Source of the DNA: JAPPLB01 sp965206655
Lineage (GTDB): Bacteria > Acidobacteriota > Terriglobia > Bryobacterales > UBA6623
NCBI GenBank assembly: GCA_965206655.1
Contig: CBDBKC010000017.1
Coordinates: 1 to 64,000, forward strand
Reading direction: 5' to 3'
Length of the DNA: 64,000 nt
Part shown: one piece after another, positions 36,135-44,329 of the stretch
How positions within the stretch are numbered: the first letter of the stretch is position 1
Layout of the letters: the number at the start of each line of letters is the position of its first letter
Translations under genes and position numbers: made by a program
Notes under the pieces: generated by a model
Told to the model about the DNA's origin: nothing
Seen by the model: the letters and a program-made list of their open reading frames with translations, nothing else
The model's database searches: none

Positions 36135-36139
36135 ACTAG
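35190..36139 (+). pseudogene. IS481 transposase, multiply frameshifted
   Basis: Reads MNIHQNAD then stops, because one base is missing compared with copy 2 (MNIHQNARLTPKGR). Later pieces lie in other frames: GLVQRILAGE...DRSSRP, RRQRWAGYRIAARVGVS, then RRYEHPSPGDLLHLDIKKLG through LTDNGSCYRSRL to TRPYTPRTNGKAERFIQTAL, and a further shift near 36022. At least four frameshifts, so no active transposase. The catalytic DDE residues (Asp in HLDIKK, Asp in TDNGS, Glu in KAERF) are still readable. As in copy 2, the stop TAG would come from the target CTAG. Confidence 0.88.
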
Positions 36140-37860
36140 CCGACCCTTGGGAGGTCGAGTGGGGACCCGACCGCTGGCTTTGGATCACCGAGCGTAGCGC
36201 CGGGCGCGTGACGCGCGTTCATCCGAAGACGGGGGAGCAGAAAGTCGCCGCCGTCATCGGCGAAGTGCGGGCTCCGGGCGGCCAAGACGGCCTGCTCGGG
36301 CTGACGCTTCACCCGGACCTACTGCAGGGCAAGGGCCGCGACTACGTCTACATCGCCTACACCTACGAGGATCGGGAGAAAGGCCTCGACCCAATGCCGC
36401 CGTCGCCGCGCCGACTTACCACTACCTCTATATGAAGGTCGTCCGGTTCACCTACGACGCCAAGAACGGCGAGCTGAGCGATCCAGCCGAAGTGATCCGC
36501 GGCCTACCCTCCGGCAACGACCACAACGCTGGACGCATCAAGTTCGGCCCCGACGGCAAGCTCTACCTCACCATCGGCGATCAAGGCCACAATCAACTCG
36601 GCAACTTCTGCCTACCGATCGAATCACAGCGACTGCCGACCCAGGCCGAGCTCGACGCCGACGATTACGAGGCTTACGTCGGCAAGGTCCTGCGCATCAA
36701 TCCGGACGGCTCCGTACCCGGCGACAACCCCAAGCTCACCGGCGTCGTCAGCCACGTCTATAGCTACGGCCACCGCAATACGCAGGGCATCTCCTTCGCT
36801 CCGGACGGCACGCTCTACGCTTCCGAGCACGGGCCACACACCGACGACGAAGTCAACATCATCCGCGCGGGCGGCAATTACGGCTGGCCGCACGTCGCCG
36901 GACGGCAAGACGACGAGTTCTACGTCTACGCCCGCTGGGCCGACTCGAGCACCCCCTGCGAAGATCTGACCTACGACTTTACCTATGTCCCGGAGTCGGT
37001 TCCCTTCGCCAAGGAATCGGACTTCAAAGAGCCGTTCATTGAGCCGATCGCGCCGCTTTTCACCTCGGCCGACGGTGAATTCGAAGACCCCGAACTGCGG
37101 AGGCATCTACTACATCTGCTGGCCGACCATCGGCCCATCGAGCATTGAGTACTACGCGGCCGGAGACAGCGGCATCCCCGGCTGGGAGAGAGTCCTCTTC
37201 GTGACAGGTCTGAAGCGCGGCTCGCTCTACACCATTCCGCTGGACGAGTCGGGGCGGAAGGTCTCCGGCCCGATCGTCCGCCACTTCCAAAGTGAGGACC
37301 GTTTTCGCGACACCGCGGTCAGCCCCGACCGCCGTACGATCTACATCGCCATGGACCCCAGCGGCCTGGCCGAGGCGATCGGCGGCGGCACGATTGCCAT
37401 GATGGATCATCCCGGCGCGATTGTGGCGTTTACCTACGAAGGAGAGGCAGACGGGCCGATCGAGCCCGTCAGGCTGACCGAGAACAAGCCGGGCGCGTTG
37501 CGGCGGGCGCCGGCCGACGCGGCTGAGGGTCCGCCCCCGCATTTCACCGCAACACAGGCGGAAGCGGGCAAGGCGGGCTACGCCGCGCACTGTGCCGTCT
37601 GCCACGGCGGCAACCTGACCAACGGCGCTCACGGCACCCCGCTGGCGGGGCCATACTTCGACCAGAAGTGGTCGGGCAGCACGGTCCGCGCACTTTTCGA
37701 GTACGCCAAGAAAAAGATGCCGCCCGCCGACCCGGGCTCCCTGGCGGACCAGCTTTACCTGGATATGCTGGCCTACGTCTTCCAGGTCAACGGCGTCGAG
37801 CCGGGCGACGAGCCGCTGCCCTCCGACCCGGAAGCGCAAGCGAAGCTCGTCATCCACTGA
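36135..37860 (+). pseudogene. PQQ-type sugar dehydrogenase fused to cytochrome c, 3' fragment
   Basis: Continues the gene begun at 34970. It shows a beta-propeller of the soluble glucose/sorbosone dehydrogenase type (GQDGLLGLTLHPDL, GNDHNAGRIKFGPDGKLYLTIGDQGHNQLGN, YGHRNTQGISFAPDG, EHGPHTDDEVNII, NYGWP), then a C-terminal cytochrome c domain with CAVCH (near 37590). Two further frameshifts break it, at about 36385-36400 and about 37100. The enzyme would have oxidised a sugar with PQQ and passed electrons to its own haem. Now inactive. Confidence 0.82.
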
Positions 37861-37958
37861 TGTAACCGGAGCTGGGTCTATGGCAAACCGGGCCAAACCG
37901 GCAAACCGGGAACAGCCTCGATTTAGGTGGAACCTTCCAGCGGGGGAGAGCCGGCGCG

Positions 37959-38053
37959 ATGTTCAACCTCGGAATCGCGTATGAGCGAAGCGATGCCGTC
38001 CGCGAGAGCAAACCCATCGCTATCAGACACTACAAGAGAGTGGCGGCGCTAGG
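37959..38053 (+). pseudogene. Short Sel1/TPR-like ORF, 5' part cut by IS481
   Basis: MFNLGIAYERSDAVRES...HYKRVAALG resembles one Sel1/TPR repeat. Removing IS481 copy 2 and one GCTAGG gives an in-frame join to HDGVTERFGNL at 39086, ending at 39179, 62 residues. The upstream sequence also stays open for a while, so it may be the relic of a larger gene. Whether it was ever expressed is unclear. Just upstream lies a short direct repeat of GGCAAACCGG-like units (37882-37911). Confidence 0.4.
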
Positions 38054-38996
38054 TGTGGAGTGTCAACAGGTTGTTCATAGGAAGCATGAGTCTGGAGAAG
38101 GGCGGACGATAGCGGAGAGCGGCGTGAGGGCGATGCCAGTTGTAGTCGTGCAGCCAGGGTAACAGATGAGCAGCGCGCTGCTGGGATGAGCAGTAGGAGC
38201 GAGCGTAAGCCCATTCTCTCAGAGCGGTCTGGATGAAGCGTTCGGCTTTGCCGTTGGTGCGCGGCGTGTAAGGCCGTGTGAAGCGATGACGGATATCGAG
38301 ACGACGGCAGGCATCGCGGAAGAGCCGGGAGCGGTAACAAGAGCCGTTGTCGGTGAGCAGGCGGCGGATGCGGACGCCGAGCGAGCGATAGTAACCGACG
38401 GCAGCATTGAGGAAAGCTACGGCGGAGTCGCTCCGCTCATCGGAGAGGATCTGGGAGAAAGCCACACGGGAGTGGTCGTCGATGGCGACGTGCACGAATT
38501 CCCAGCCGGCGCCGCGGCAGCGGTGGGATTTGTCGGAGGTGACGCGATGACCGGCGCGCTGGAAGCGGCCGAGCTTCTTGATATCGAGATGTAACAGATC
38601 GCCGGGTGCGGGGTGTTCGTAGCGGCGCACGGGCGGGGCGGGTTCGAGATCGCGGATGCGGTTGAGGCCGGCGCGGCGCAAAATGCGGCTGACGGTGGCC
38701 TGAGAGACTCCGACACGAGTGGCAATGCGGTAGCCGGCCCAACGTTGTCGGCGCAGAGCAACGACACGGGCCGCGCTGGGCGCAGCAGTGCGGCGCGGGC
38801 TGCGAAGGGGGCGTGAGGAGCGGTCGACGAGACCGGCCTGACCCTCGGCCCGAAACCGCGCGAGCCATTTGCGTACGGTTCGCTCTGAGACGCCACAGGC
38901 CGCCGCGGCGGCCTGTGCGTTCTCCCCACCGAGGACGCGGCGAACCAACAGGGCTCGACCTTTCGGTGTCAATCGTGCATTCTGATGGATGTTCAT
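38049..38996 (-). CDS. IS481-family transposase
   Basis: 315-residue DDE transposase. N-terminal helix-turn-helix (AAAAACGVSERTVRKWLARF) and a second HTH (GYRIATRVGVSQATVSRIL), then the rve core with Asp in HLDIKKLG, Asp in LTDNGS and Glu in TNGKAERFIQTAL. The ATG at 38996 (MNIHQNARL) fits the family; the frame extends further to 39062. The TAG stop lies outside the element proper: its bases come from the CTAG of the target (38049-38051). Likely active. Confidence 0.93.
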   Translation of the reverse strand: MNIHQNARLTPKGRALLVRRVLGGENAQAAAAACGVSERTVRKWLARFRAEGQAGLVDRSSRPLRSPRRTAAPSAARVVALRRQRWAGYRIATRVGVSQATVSRILRRAGLNRIRDLEPAPPVRRYEHPAPGDLLHLDIKKLGRFQRAGHRVTSDKSHRCRGAGWEFVHVAIDDHSRVAFSQILSDERSDSAVAFLNAAVGYYRSLGVRIRRLLTDNGSCYRSRLFRDACRRLDIRHRFTRPYTPRTNGKAERFIQTALREWAYARSYCSSQQRAAHLLPWLHDYNWHRPHAALRYRPPFSRLMLPMNNLLTLHT

Positions 38997-39079
38997 TCGG
39001 TCTCTCCAAGGTTGCTGTTGTGGGATAACTCCAGCTTCCTTGGTCCGGGACCGAATGAACAACCTATTGAAAGATCACA
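38054..39079 (-). mobile_element. IS481-family element, copy 2 (intact)
   Basis: 1026 bp with ends TGTGGAG and GATCACA, flanked by a perfect 6-bp duplication GCTAGG (38048-38053 and 39080-39085), again NCTAGN. Inverted relative to copy 1, with the 3' part of the sugar dehydrogenase gene lying between the two. The transposase is intact. Confidence 0.93.
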
Positions 39080-39085
39080 GCTAGG

Positions 39086-39179
39086 GCACGATGGAGTAAC
39101 AGAGCGCTTCGGGAACTTGGGGGAAGAAATGAAAACCGGCGGGAAGCCAACTTGCTGTCTTGATCTAGAAGCTGTCTGA
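39086..39179 (+). pseudogene. Short Sel1/TPR-like ORF, 3' part
   Basis: Completes the ORF split by IS481 copy 2: HDGVTERFGNLGEEM to a TGA at 39177. The last bases overlap the end of the cytochrome gene on the other strand. Confidence 0.35.
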
Positions 39180-39980
39180 CTTCAGGTAAGCGACGATAGC
39201 TTCCAGGTCGGCTTGGGAATAGACGGAGTTGCGGTACGCAGGCATGGATGACACCCGGCGGTTTTCGACCTTCATAATTTCGTCCTTGTAGAAGGTGCGG
39301 AGCGGCGGCGGGATGGCTTCCGCTTCGTAGACTTGGATTCGCTCGCGCGTCTCGGCCTTCTTCACTCCCGCGATGGTCTCGCCCGAGCCGGACGTGACCA
39401 CGACCTGACCGAAACCGTCCGCGATAGATGCGCCGGGGTCGAGAATGTCTTGCATCAGCTCGTCAGGTGACTTGCTTGCCGCCGCCGCGGAAAGGTCCGG
39501 GCCGACCGCAGTTCCCTTACCGCCCAGTTTGTGGCAGACGGCGCAGCGCTTCTGGTTGTTGAGATCGAAGAAAAGGTCGTGTCCGCGTTTGGCTTGGCCG
39601 GTGAGAGCTTCCGGACCCCTCGCCGGGCCCCCGACCGTGACCACGGAAGAGGCGAGATTCCCCGGACCCAAACTAATGATGTACGCCGTGAGAGCCCAGA
39701 TGTCCTCGTTGGGAAGGATGTTGTTCCAAGGCGGCATCGTCGTGCCGGGGATACCGCCGTGAATCGAGTTATAGAGCGCCTGTGCGTCCCAGTCACGGTT
39801 GCGCAAATCGGGGCCTCGCGCGGCGCGGCCTTCTGAACCGTGGCAGTAGCCCGTAGCGCAGTTCTGCGCGAAGAGAGTGTTGCCCCGCGAGATGGCAGAA
39901 GCGCTCTTGAGGTCGACAGTAGTTTGCGCACCGAGAGCGCCGGCGCCAAGGATAAGAACGATGAGACTGCGCGCGGTCAT
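39165..39980 (-). CDS. Di-haem c-type cytochrome
   Basis: 271 residues from MTARSLIVLILGAGALGAQ, a signal peptide. Two haem c sites: an unusual CATGYCH (CX4CH) in the first domain with its TMPPWNNIL ligand region, and a normal CAVCH in the second, followed by a Heme_Cbp-type segment (GFGQVVVTSGSGETIAG). A probable Met ligand is in SSMPAYRN near the end. It starts eight bases after the stop of the PQQ dehydrogenase, so the two form an operon in which this protein takes electrons from the enzyme. The longer start at 40010 lies inside the dehydrogenase gene. Confidence 0.88.
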   Translation of the reverse strand: MTARSLIVLILGAGALGAQTTVDLKSASAISRGNTLFAQNCATGYCHGSEGRAARGPDLRNRDWDAQALYNSIHGGIPGTTMPPWNNILPNEDIWALTAYIISLGPGNLASSVVTVGGPARGPEALTGQAKRGHDLFFDLNNQKRCAVCHKLGGKGTAVGPDLSAAAASKSPDELMQDILDPGASIADGFGQVVVTSGSGETIAGVKKAETRERIQVYEAEAIPPPLRTFYKDEIMKVENRRVSSMPAYRNSVYSQADLEAIVAYLKSDSF

Positions 39981-39987
39981 GAGTCGG

Positions 39988-41688
39988 TCAATCCGGTAAA
40001 GCGAAAACAAACAGCGTCGCGCCGCTGGGAAAGTCCTTGGCTTCGGGCCAGAGTTGGGTCATCAGACCGGCGAGGGCCGAGCCCCAGCCGCTTGGAATCG
40101 CCACGTATTGCTTTCCGTCGACGGCGTAAGTCATGGGGGAACTGCGGATGCCCGAGCCGGTCCGGAAGGACCATAGCTCTTTGCCGGTCTCCGTGTCGAG
40201 TGCGAACGCCTTGCCCGTGGCGTCCCCGCTGAAAAGCAAATCCCCGGCGGTGGCGAGTTGCGAGGCGAGCAGCGGGTACTTGTGCCGGATCTGCCAATGG
40301 CGCTCTCCCGTGATGGGGTCGTACGCGGAAAGATGTCCGCCGGGTTCGCCTTTGTTGGGTTCAGCCAGTGTGAACTCTCCGCCGAAGTACGTCATGCCTT
40401 CGCGAGGTTCCTCCGCCCGTGAAATCACGTTCTGGCACCACTCGATGCCGGTCGAGTAGAACCAGCCCGTCTTGGGACTGTAGGCCCCGTGATTCCAACT
40501 GCGTCCACCGCCGATCGAGGGACACATCTTCATCGTTGTGCCGACTTTCGGCTCCTTGCGGCCGATGAGTTTGCCATCCTCGTCGATGCCCGAGATCCAG
40601 TCGATGTTCTCCGCGAGCGGCCAGGCCTTGATGAACTCGCCGTTCGATCGATCGAGCACCCAGGTGTAGCCGCCTTTATTCGGATTCACGAGTAGCTTGC
40701 GCTTGCGGCCGCGGTACTCGAGATCGACCAGCACAATCTCATACGCCGCGTCCCAGTCCCAGACGTCATGAGGGACTTCCTGGTAGTGCCATTTCAGCTT
40801 GCCGGTGTCGGGATCAAGGGCGACGATGGAATCCGTATAGAGGTTGTCGCCCTTGCGGGATTCGCCATAGAAATCGGCGGCTGGGTTGCCGATGCCCCAG
40901 TAGAGGATGTCGAGTTCGGGGTCGTAGGAGCCGGTGATCCAGCTTGAACCACCGCCGTATTTCCAGCTATCGCCCTTCCAGGTATCGTTGCCCGGCTCAC
41001 CGGGGGCAGGGATCGTCCAGAAGCGCCAAGCGTGACGGCCTGTCTTGGCGTCGAAAGCGCTGATGTAACCGCGGTGGGCCGAGTCACCGCCCGTGACGCC
41101 GGTGATGATCTTGTCCTTCACGAGCAACGGCGCGCTGGTGATATTGCAGCCGCACTGCTTGGCGTTTTCGATCTCGACTTGCCAAACCTCGCGGCCGGTC
41201 TTGGCGTCGAGCGCGACGAGCTTGTTGTCGAGCGTCCCCATGAAGACAAGTCCGTGCCCGACGGCGACACCGCGGTTCCAGGTACCGTAGACGCCGGGGA
41301 TCTCCTCGGTGCGCGGGTGGTAGTAGTGCCACAGCTCTTCGCCCGTCACGGCGTTGATGGCAAAAACGCGGTTCCAGGCGCCGGTGATGTACATGACGCC
41401 GTCGACGACGAGGGGTGAGGATTGGAGGCCGCCGTCGATCTCGCCGGTTTGAAAGGTCCAAGCGGGAGCGAGTTTCTTAACGTTGCGCCGGTTGATCTGA
41501 TCGAGTTCGCTGTAACGCCAGGCGTTGTAGGTGCCGTAGTAGGTAAGCCAGTTTTGCGGTTCTTTCTCTGCCTGGTTCAGGCGCTGGGGTGTGACTTCGT
41601 CGGCAAAGACGACGCCGCAGCATAACAACGCGATCGTCACCGCCTTGATGAGGGCGCTCCGAGTGAACGATGTCGTTTCAGTGGACAT
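39988..41688 (-). CDS. PQQ-dependent alcohol dehydrogenase-type quinoprotein
   Basis: 566 residues with signal peptide (ALIKAVTIALLCCGVVFA) and the eight-bladed quinoprotein propeller. Tryptophan docking repeats are visible: GEELWHYYHP, GREVWQVEIENA, GRHAWRFWT, GKLKWHYQ, GERHWQIRHKY and GKELWSFRTGSG. Entry region NWLTYYGTYNAWRYSELDQIN and LAPAWTFQTGE are typical. The Cys pair near KQCGCN may be the redox-active disulfide ring seen in this family, but with one residue between instead of adjacent cysteines. Periplasmic; couples to the di-haem cytochrome encoded next. Substrate unknown. The ATG at 41688 fits the signal peptide. Confidence 0.9.
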   Translation of the reverse strand: MSTETTSFTRSALIKAVTIALLCCGVVFADEVTPQRLNQAEKEPQNWLTYYGTYNAWRYSELDQINRRNVKKLAPAWTFQTGEIDGGLQSSPLVVDGVMYITGAWNRVFAINAVTGEELWHYYHPRTEEIPGVYGTWNRGVAVGHGLVFMGTLDNKLVALDAKTGREVWQVEIENAKQCGCNITSAPLLVKDKIITGVTGGDSAHRGYISAFDAKTGRHAWRFWTIPAPGEPGNDTWKGDSWKYGGGSSWITGSYDPELDILYWGIGNPAADFYGESRKGDNLYTDSIVALDPDTGKLKWHYQEVPHDVWDWDAAYEIVLVDLEYRGRKRKLLVNPNKGGYTWVLDRSNGEFIKAWPLAENIDWISGIDEDGKLIGRKEPKVGTTMKMCPSIGGGRSWNHGAYSPKTGWFYSTGIEWCQNVISRAEEPREGMTYFGGEFTLAEPNKGEPGGHLSAYDPITGERHWQIRHKYPLLASQLATAGDLLFSGDATGKAFALDTETGKELWSFRTGSGIRSSPMTYAVDGKQYVAIPSGWGSALAGLMTQLWPEAKDFPSGATLFVFALPD

Positions 41689-41752
41689 GTACCGGATCAG
41701 AGGAAGATTCCTATTGTAAGCCGCCGGGCGTAAGCTCGTGACGGCTATCCAC

Positions 41753-42742
41753 TCATAGCTGCTTCTGGAAAAACTCGAACATCGCATCGAACGCTTCCGG
41801 CGTGAACGAATGTACTCCCGGCTGCTGATGCACGACGAACGCGGACGGTTTTCCGGCCCGCTCGTATGCGGGGCGCACCTTGGCGACAAACTGATCAACG
41901 GCTTCCTTCGGCATGCCGACATCCTCGGTGGGCGCCCACAGCATGAGTGGTTTCGGTGCGATGGCCGCCGCGAAATCGGCCTGGTCGCCTTTGGCCAACA
42001 TGCCGGGAACCCACCAGTAGGTGCCGTGATAGCTGATGCGTCCCTTGCGCCCAAACGTGTCGACCGAGCCCACACCTCCACACAGAGGGGCGGCCGCCGC
42101 AATGCGGTCGTCGATGATCCACATATAGAACGACGTAATGCCGCCGAACGACATACCGGTCGCACCGATGCGCTTCGGGTCAACGTCCGACCGCCGTGAC
42201 AAGTACGTCACCGCTTGGCGAATCTCGTGCAACACGGCTCCCATGCCGGTACGGCCTTGCGTGAGCAGTACGTTGGATTGTGTATTGATGGGCGGGCCGC
42301 GGCGGTCGAGTCCACGTTGGGTCATCGCCAGTGCCACGTAGCCCCGCCGCGCCAGCTCGCGCGCCCAGCCGAGCATGCGGGTGTGCGGTTCCTCACGGCC
42401 ATAGCGAGTCCACTGACCCGGGCCGAATTCCTTTGTGACCATGGCTTCGCGGCTGCCGCTCGACCCGTGCAGGCAGATGATCGCCGGCAGTCGTCCGCTT
42501 GGATTCTCGGGCATCACAACATAGGCAGGTACGACCTCGTCGTCGAGCGATGTCCACGAAATGTCTTCGATTCGGAGACCCTCCTCGATTCGCGTGCCAT
42601 GGGATGCGACTTGAACTTGCGGGTGCGCGGCAGGGAGTTTCAGGAGGTCCAGGAAGGTGTTGCGGGCGACGGCGGCGAAGGGCTCGGTTTGCGCCGAGGC
42701 GCAGGCGGCCAGGGCGATTGCGAGAAGGATGGTGCGAAGCAT
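41753..42742 (-). CDS. Secreted alpha/beta hydrolase of the dienelactone hydrolase/acetyl-xylan esterase type
   Basis: 329 residues, signal peptide MLRTILLAIALAACASAQ. The core has PAIICLHGSSGSREAM, the nucleophile GATGMSFGGIT (Ser near 195), ALMLW-type strand with Asp in TEDVGMP, and the catalytic His in GVHSFTPEAF. Such secreted enzymes in Acidobacteria often remove acetyl or other ester groups from plant polysaccharides; the actual substrate is not evident. Divergent from the Gfo/Idh gene. Confidence 0.85.
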   Translation of the reverse strand: MLRTILLAIALAACASAQTEPFAAVARNTFLDLLKLPAAHPQVQVASHGTRIEEGLRIEDISWTSLDDEVVPAYVVMPENPSGRLPAIICLHGSSGSREAMVTKEFGPGQWTRYGREEPHTRMLGWARELARRGYVALAMTQRGLDRRGPPINTQSNVLLTQGRTGMGAVLHEIRQAVTYLSRRSDVDPKRIGATGMSFGGITSFYMWIIDDRIAAAAPLCGGVGSVDTFGRKGRISYHGTYWWVPGMLAKGDQADFAAAIAPKPLMLWAPTEDVGMPKEAVDQFVAKVRPAYERAGKPSAFVVHQQPGVHSFTPEAFDAMFEFFQKQL

Positions 42743-42893
42743 GAAGGAATTCTAGCCCATCAGCATGCTCGCGCGACCTGCTTGGACTCTTGCCGCATTG
42801 ATGAAGTCTCTTCCGCTGTCAGGTTGCGATGATAGAATCCATCAGGCGAGAGGATTCATCCCGGGCGGCCTCGCCGCGCTCTCGCCGATCGCC

Positions 42894-42900
42894 AAGGAGG
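42894..42900 (+). promoter_or_regulatory. Strong Shine-Dalgarno before the Gfo/Idh gene
   Basis: AAGGAGG, seven bases before the ATG at 42908, one of the two best ribosome sites in the window. Confidence 0.7.
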
Positions 42901-42907
42901 AACGGCC

Positions 42908-44230
42908 ATGTCGGCTGCCTACAATCGAAGACAATTCCTGAACCAAATCGCCGCCGTCGGCGCGGGCGCCTCGCTCGCGGCCGCTGCCGTCCCAGAGAGC
43001 ACCGCCAAGCCGATGGACAAAGTCCGGATCGGATTCGTCGGTGTCGGCGGACGGGGACGGGGCGACCTGCGCAACCTTCTCAAGTGCGAGGGCGTTGAAG
43101 TCCGCGCCATATGCGACATCGTCGAGAGCAAGGTGGTGCAGGCGCAGAAGATGGTAACCGAAGCGGGCCAACCGCAACCGCAGGCCTATTCCCGCAGCGA
43201 CGCCGACTACAAGCGCCTTTGCGATCGCGGCGACCTGGACCTCGTCTTCACGGCAACGCCTTGGGAGTGGCATACGCCCGTCTGCGTCGAAGCCATGAAG
43301 AAGGGCAAGCACGCGGCCAGCGAGGTGCCGATCGCCGTGACACTCGACGAGTGCTGGCAACTCGTCGAAACCTCCGAGCAGACCGGACGCTATTGCGTGC
43401 AGATGGAAAACTGCAACTACGATCGCATCGAGCTGATGGTCCTAAACATGGTGCGCCAGAATCTGCTCGGTGATCTCGTTCACGCGCGCTGCGGCTATCT
43501 GCACGACCTGCGCGCCGGCAAGTTCAGCGAGCGGAACGGCCGTACGCTCTGGCGACTTCAACACACGCTGCGGCGCAACGGCGACCTGTATCCCACGCAC
43601 GGACTCGGCCCGGTGGCGCAGTGTCTGAATATCAACCGCGGCAATCAGTTCGACCACATGGTCGCCATGAGCTCGAAATCACAGAGCCTGCGCGAATACG
43701 CCGTGGCCGAATTCGGCCCCGACAGTCCGCAAGCCGAGCTCGATATCGCGTTGGGCGACGTCGTCACGTCGATAATCCGCACCCGCGCCGGGCAAACCGT
43801 TCTCGTCACCCACGACACCGATACGCCCCGCCCGTACAGCCGAGACCACCTGATTCAAGGCACCAAGGGACTGGTTCGCAAGTATCCCGAGCCCCTCGTC
43901 TACCTCGACGGCAAGAGCCCCAAACACCAATGGGAAGACCTCATCGCGACGTACGCCGAACAGTTCGAGCACCCCCTCTGGAGCGCTTTGGAGGAGAAAG
44001 CAAAGGGTTCCGGCCACGGTGGCATGGACTTCATCCAGGCCTATCGTCTTGTCTATTGCCTGCGTAACGGCTTGCCCTTCGACAGCGATGTCTACGATGG
44101 CGCGGCGCTGTGCGCGGTGTCGGAGTTGAGTGAGCACTCCATCGCCGCCAATAGCAGAACCATGGACTTCCCGGACTTCACTCGCGGCAAGTGGATCGGA
44201 CGTGAGCCGCTGGGCATTGTGACGGCATAG
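42908..44230 (+). CDS. Tat-exported Gfo/Idh/MocA oxidoreductase, GH109-like
   Basis: 440 residues. Twin-arginine signal NRRQFLNQ followed by a hydrophobic Ala stretch. NAD-binding Rossmann motif GFVGVGGRGRGDL, then EVPIAVTLDECWQLV and MENCNYDRIELMVLNMV, which resembles glycoside hydrolase 109 alpha-N-acetylgalactosaminidases (NAD-dependent). The HDLR (GYLHDLRAG) and GLGPVAQCLNINRGN segments also fit that family. It probably cleaves glycans outside the cytoplasm by the NAD-mediated mechanism. Length is normal. The next gene is a DUF1552 protein on the same strand, 99 bases away. Confidence 0.85.
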   Translation: MSAAYNRRQFLNQIAAVGAGASLAAAAVPESTAKPMDKVRIGFVGVGGRGRGDLRNLLKCEGVEVRAICDIVESKVVQAQKMVTEAGQPQPQAYSRSDADYKRLCDRGDLDLVFTATPWEWHTPVCVEAMKKGKHAASEVPIAVTLDECWQLVETSEQTGRYCVQMENCNYDRIELMVLNMVRQNLLGDLVHARCGYLHDLRAGKFSERNGRTLWRLQHTLRRNGDLYPTHGLGPVAQCLNINRGNQFDHMVAMSSKSQSLREYAVAEFGPDSPQAELDIALGDVVTSIIRTRAGQTVLVTHDTDTPRPYSRDHLIQGTKGLVRKYPEPLVYLDGKSPKHQWEDLIATYAEQFEHPLWSALEEKAKGSGHGGMDFIQAYRLVYCLRNGLPFDSDVYDGAALCAVSELSEHSIAANSRTMDFPDFTRGKWIGREPLGIVTA

Positions 44231-44329
44231 CAGAAAGGGCGTTTCGCGGACTTCACCAATGCAAACTGAGACATTGCCGAAGTCAGACTCGAAACCGAGC
44301 GCAAATCAGCGTATGATATCGATAGACCC

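Noticed and set aside
35107..39079. Composite transposon formed by the two IS481 copies
   Set aside because: Each copy has its own target duplication (ACTAGC and GCTAGG), so they inserted separately rather than as one unit.
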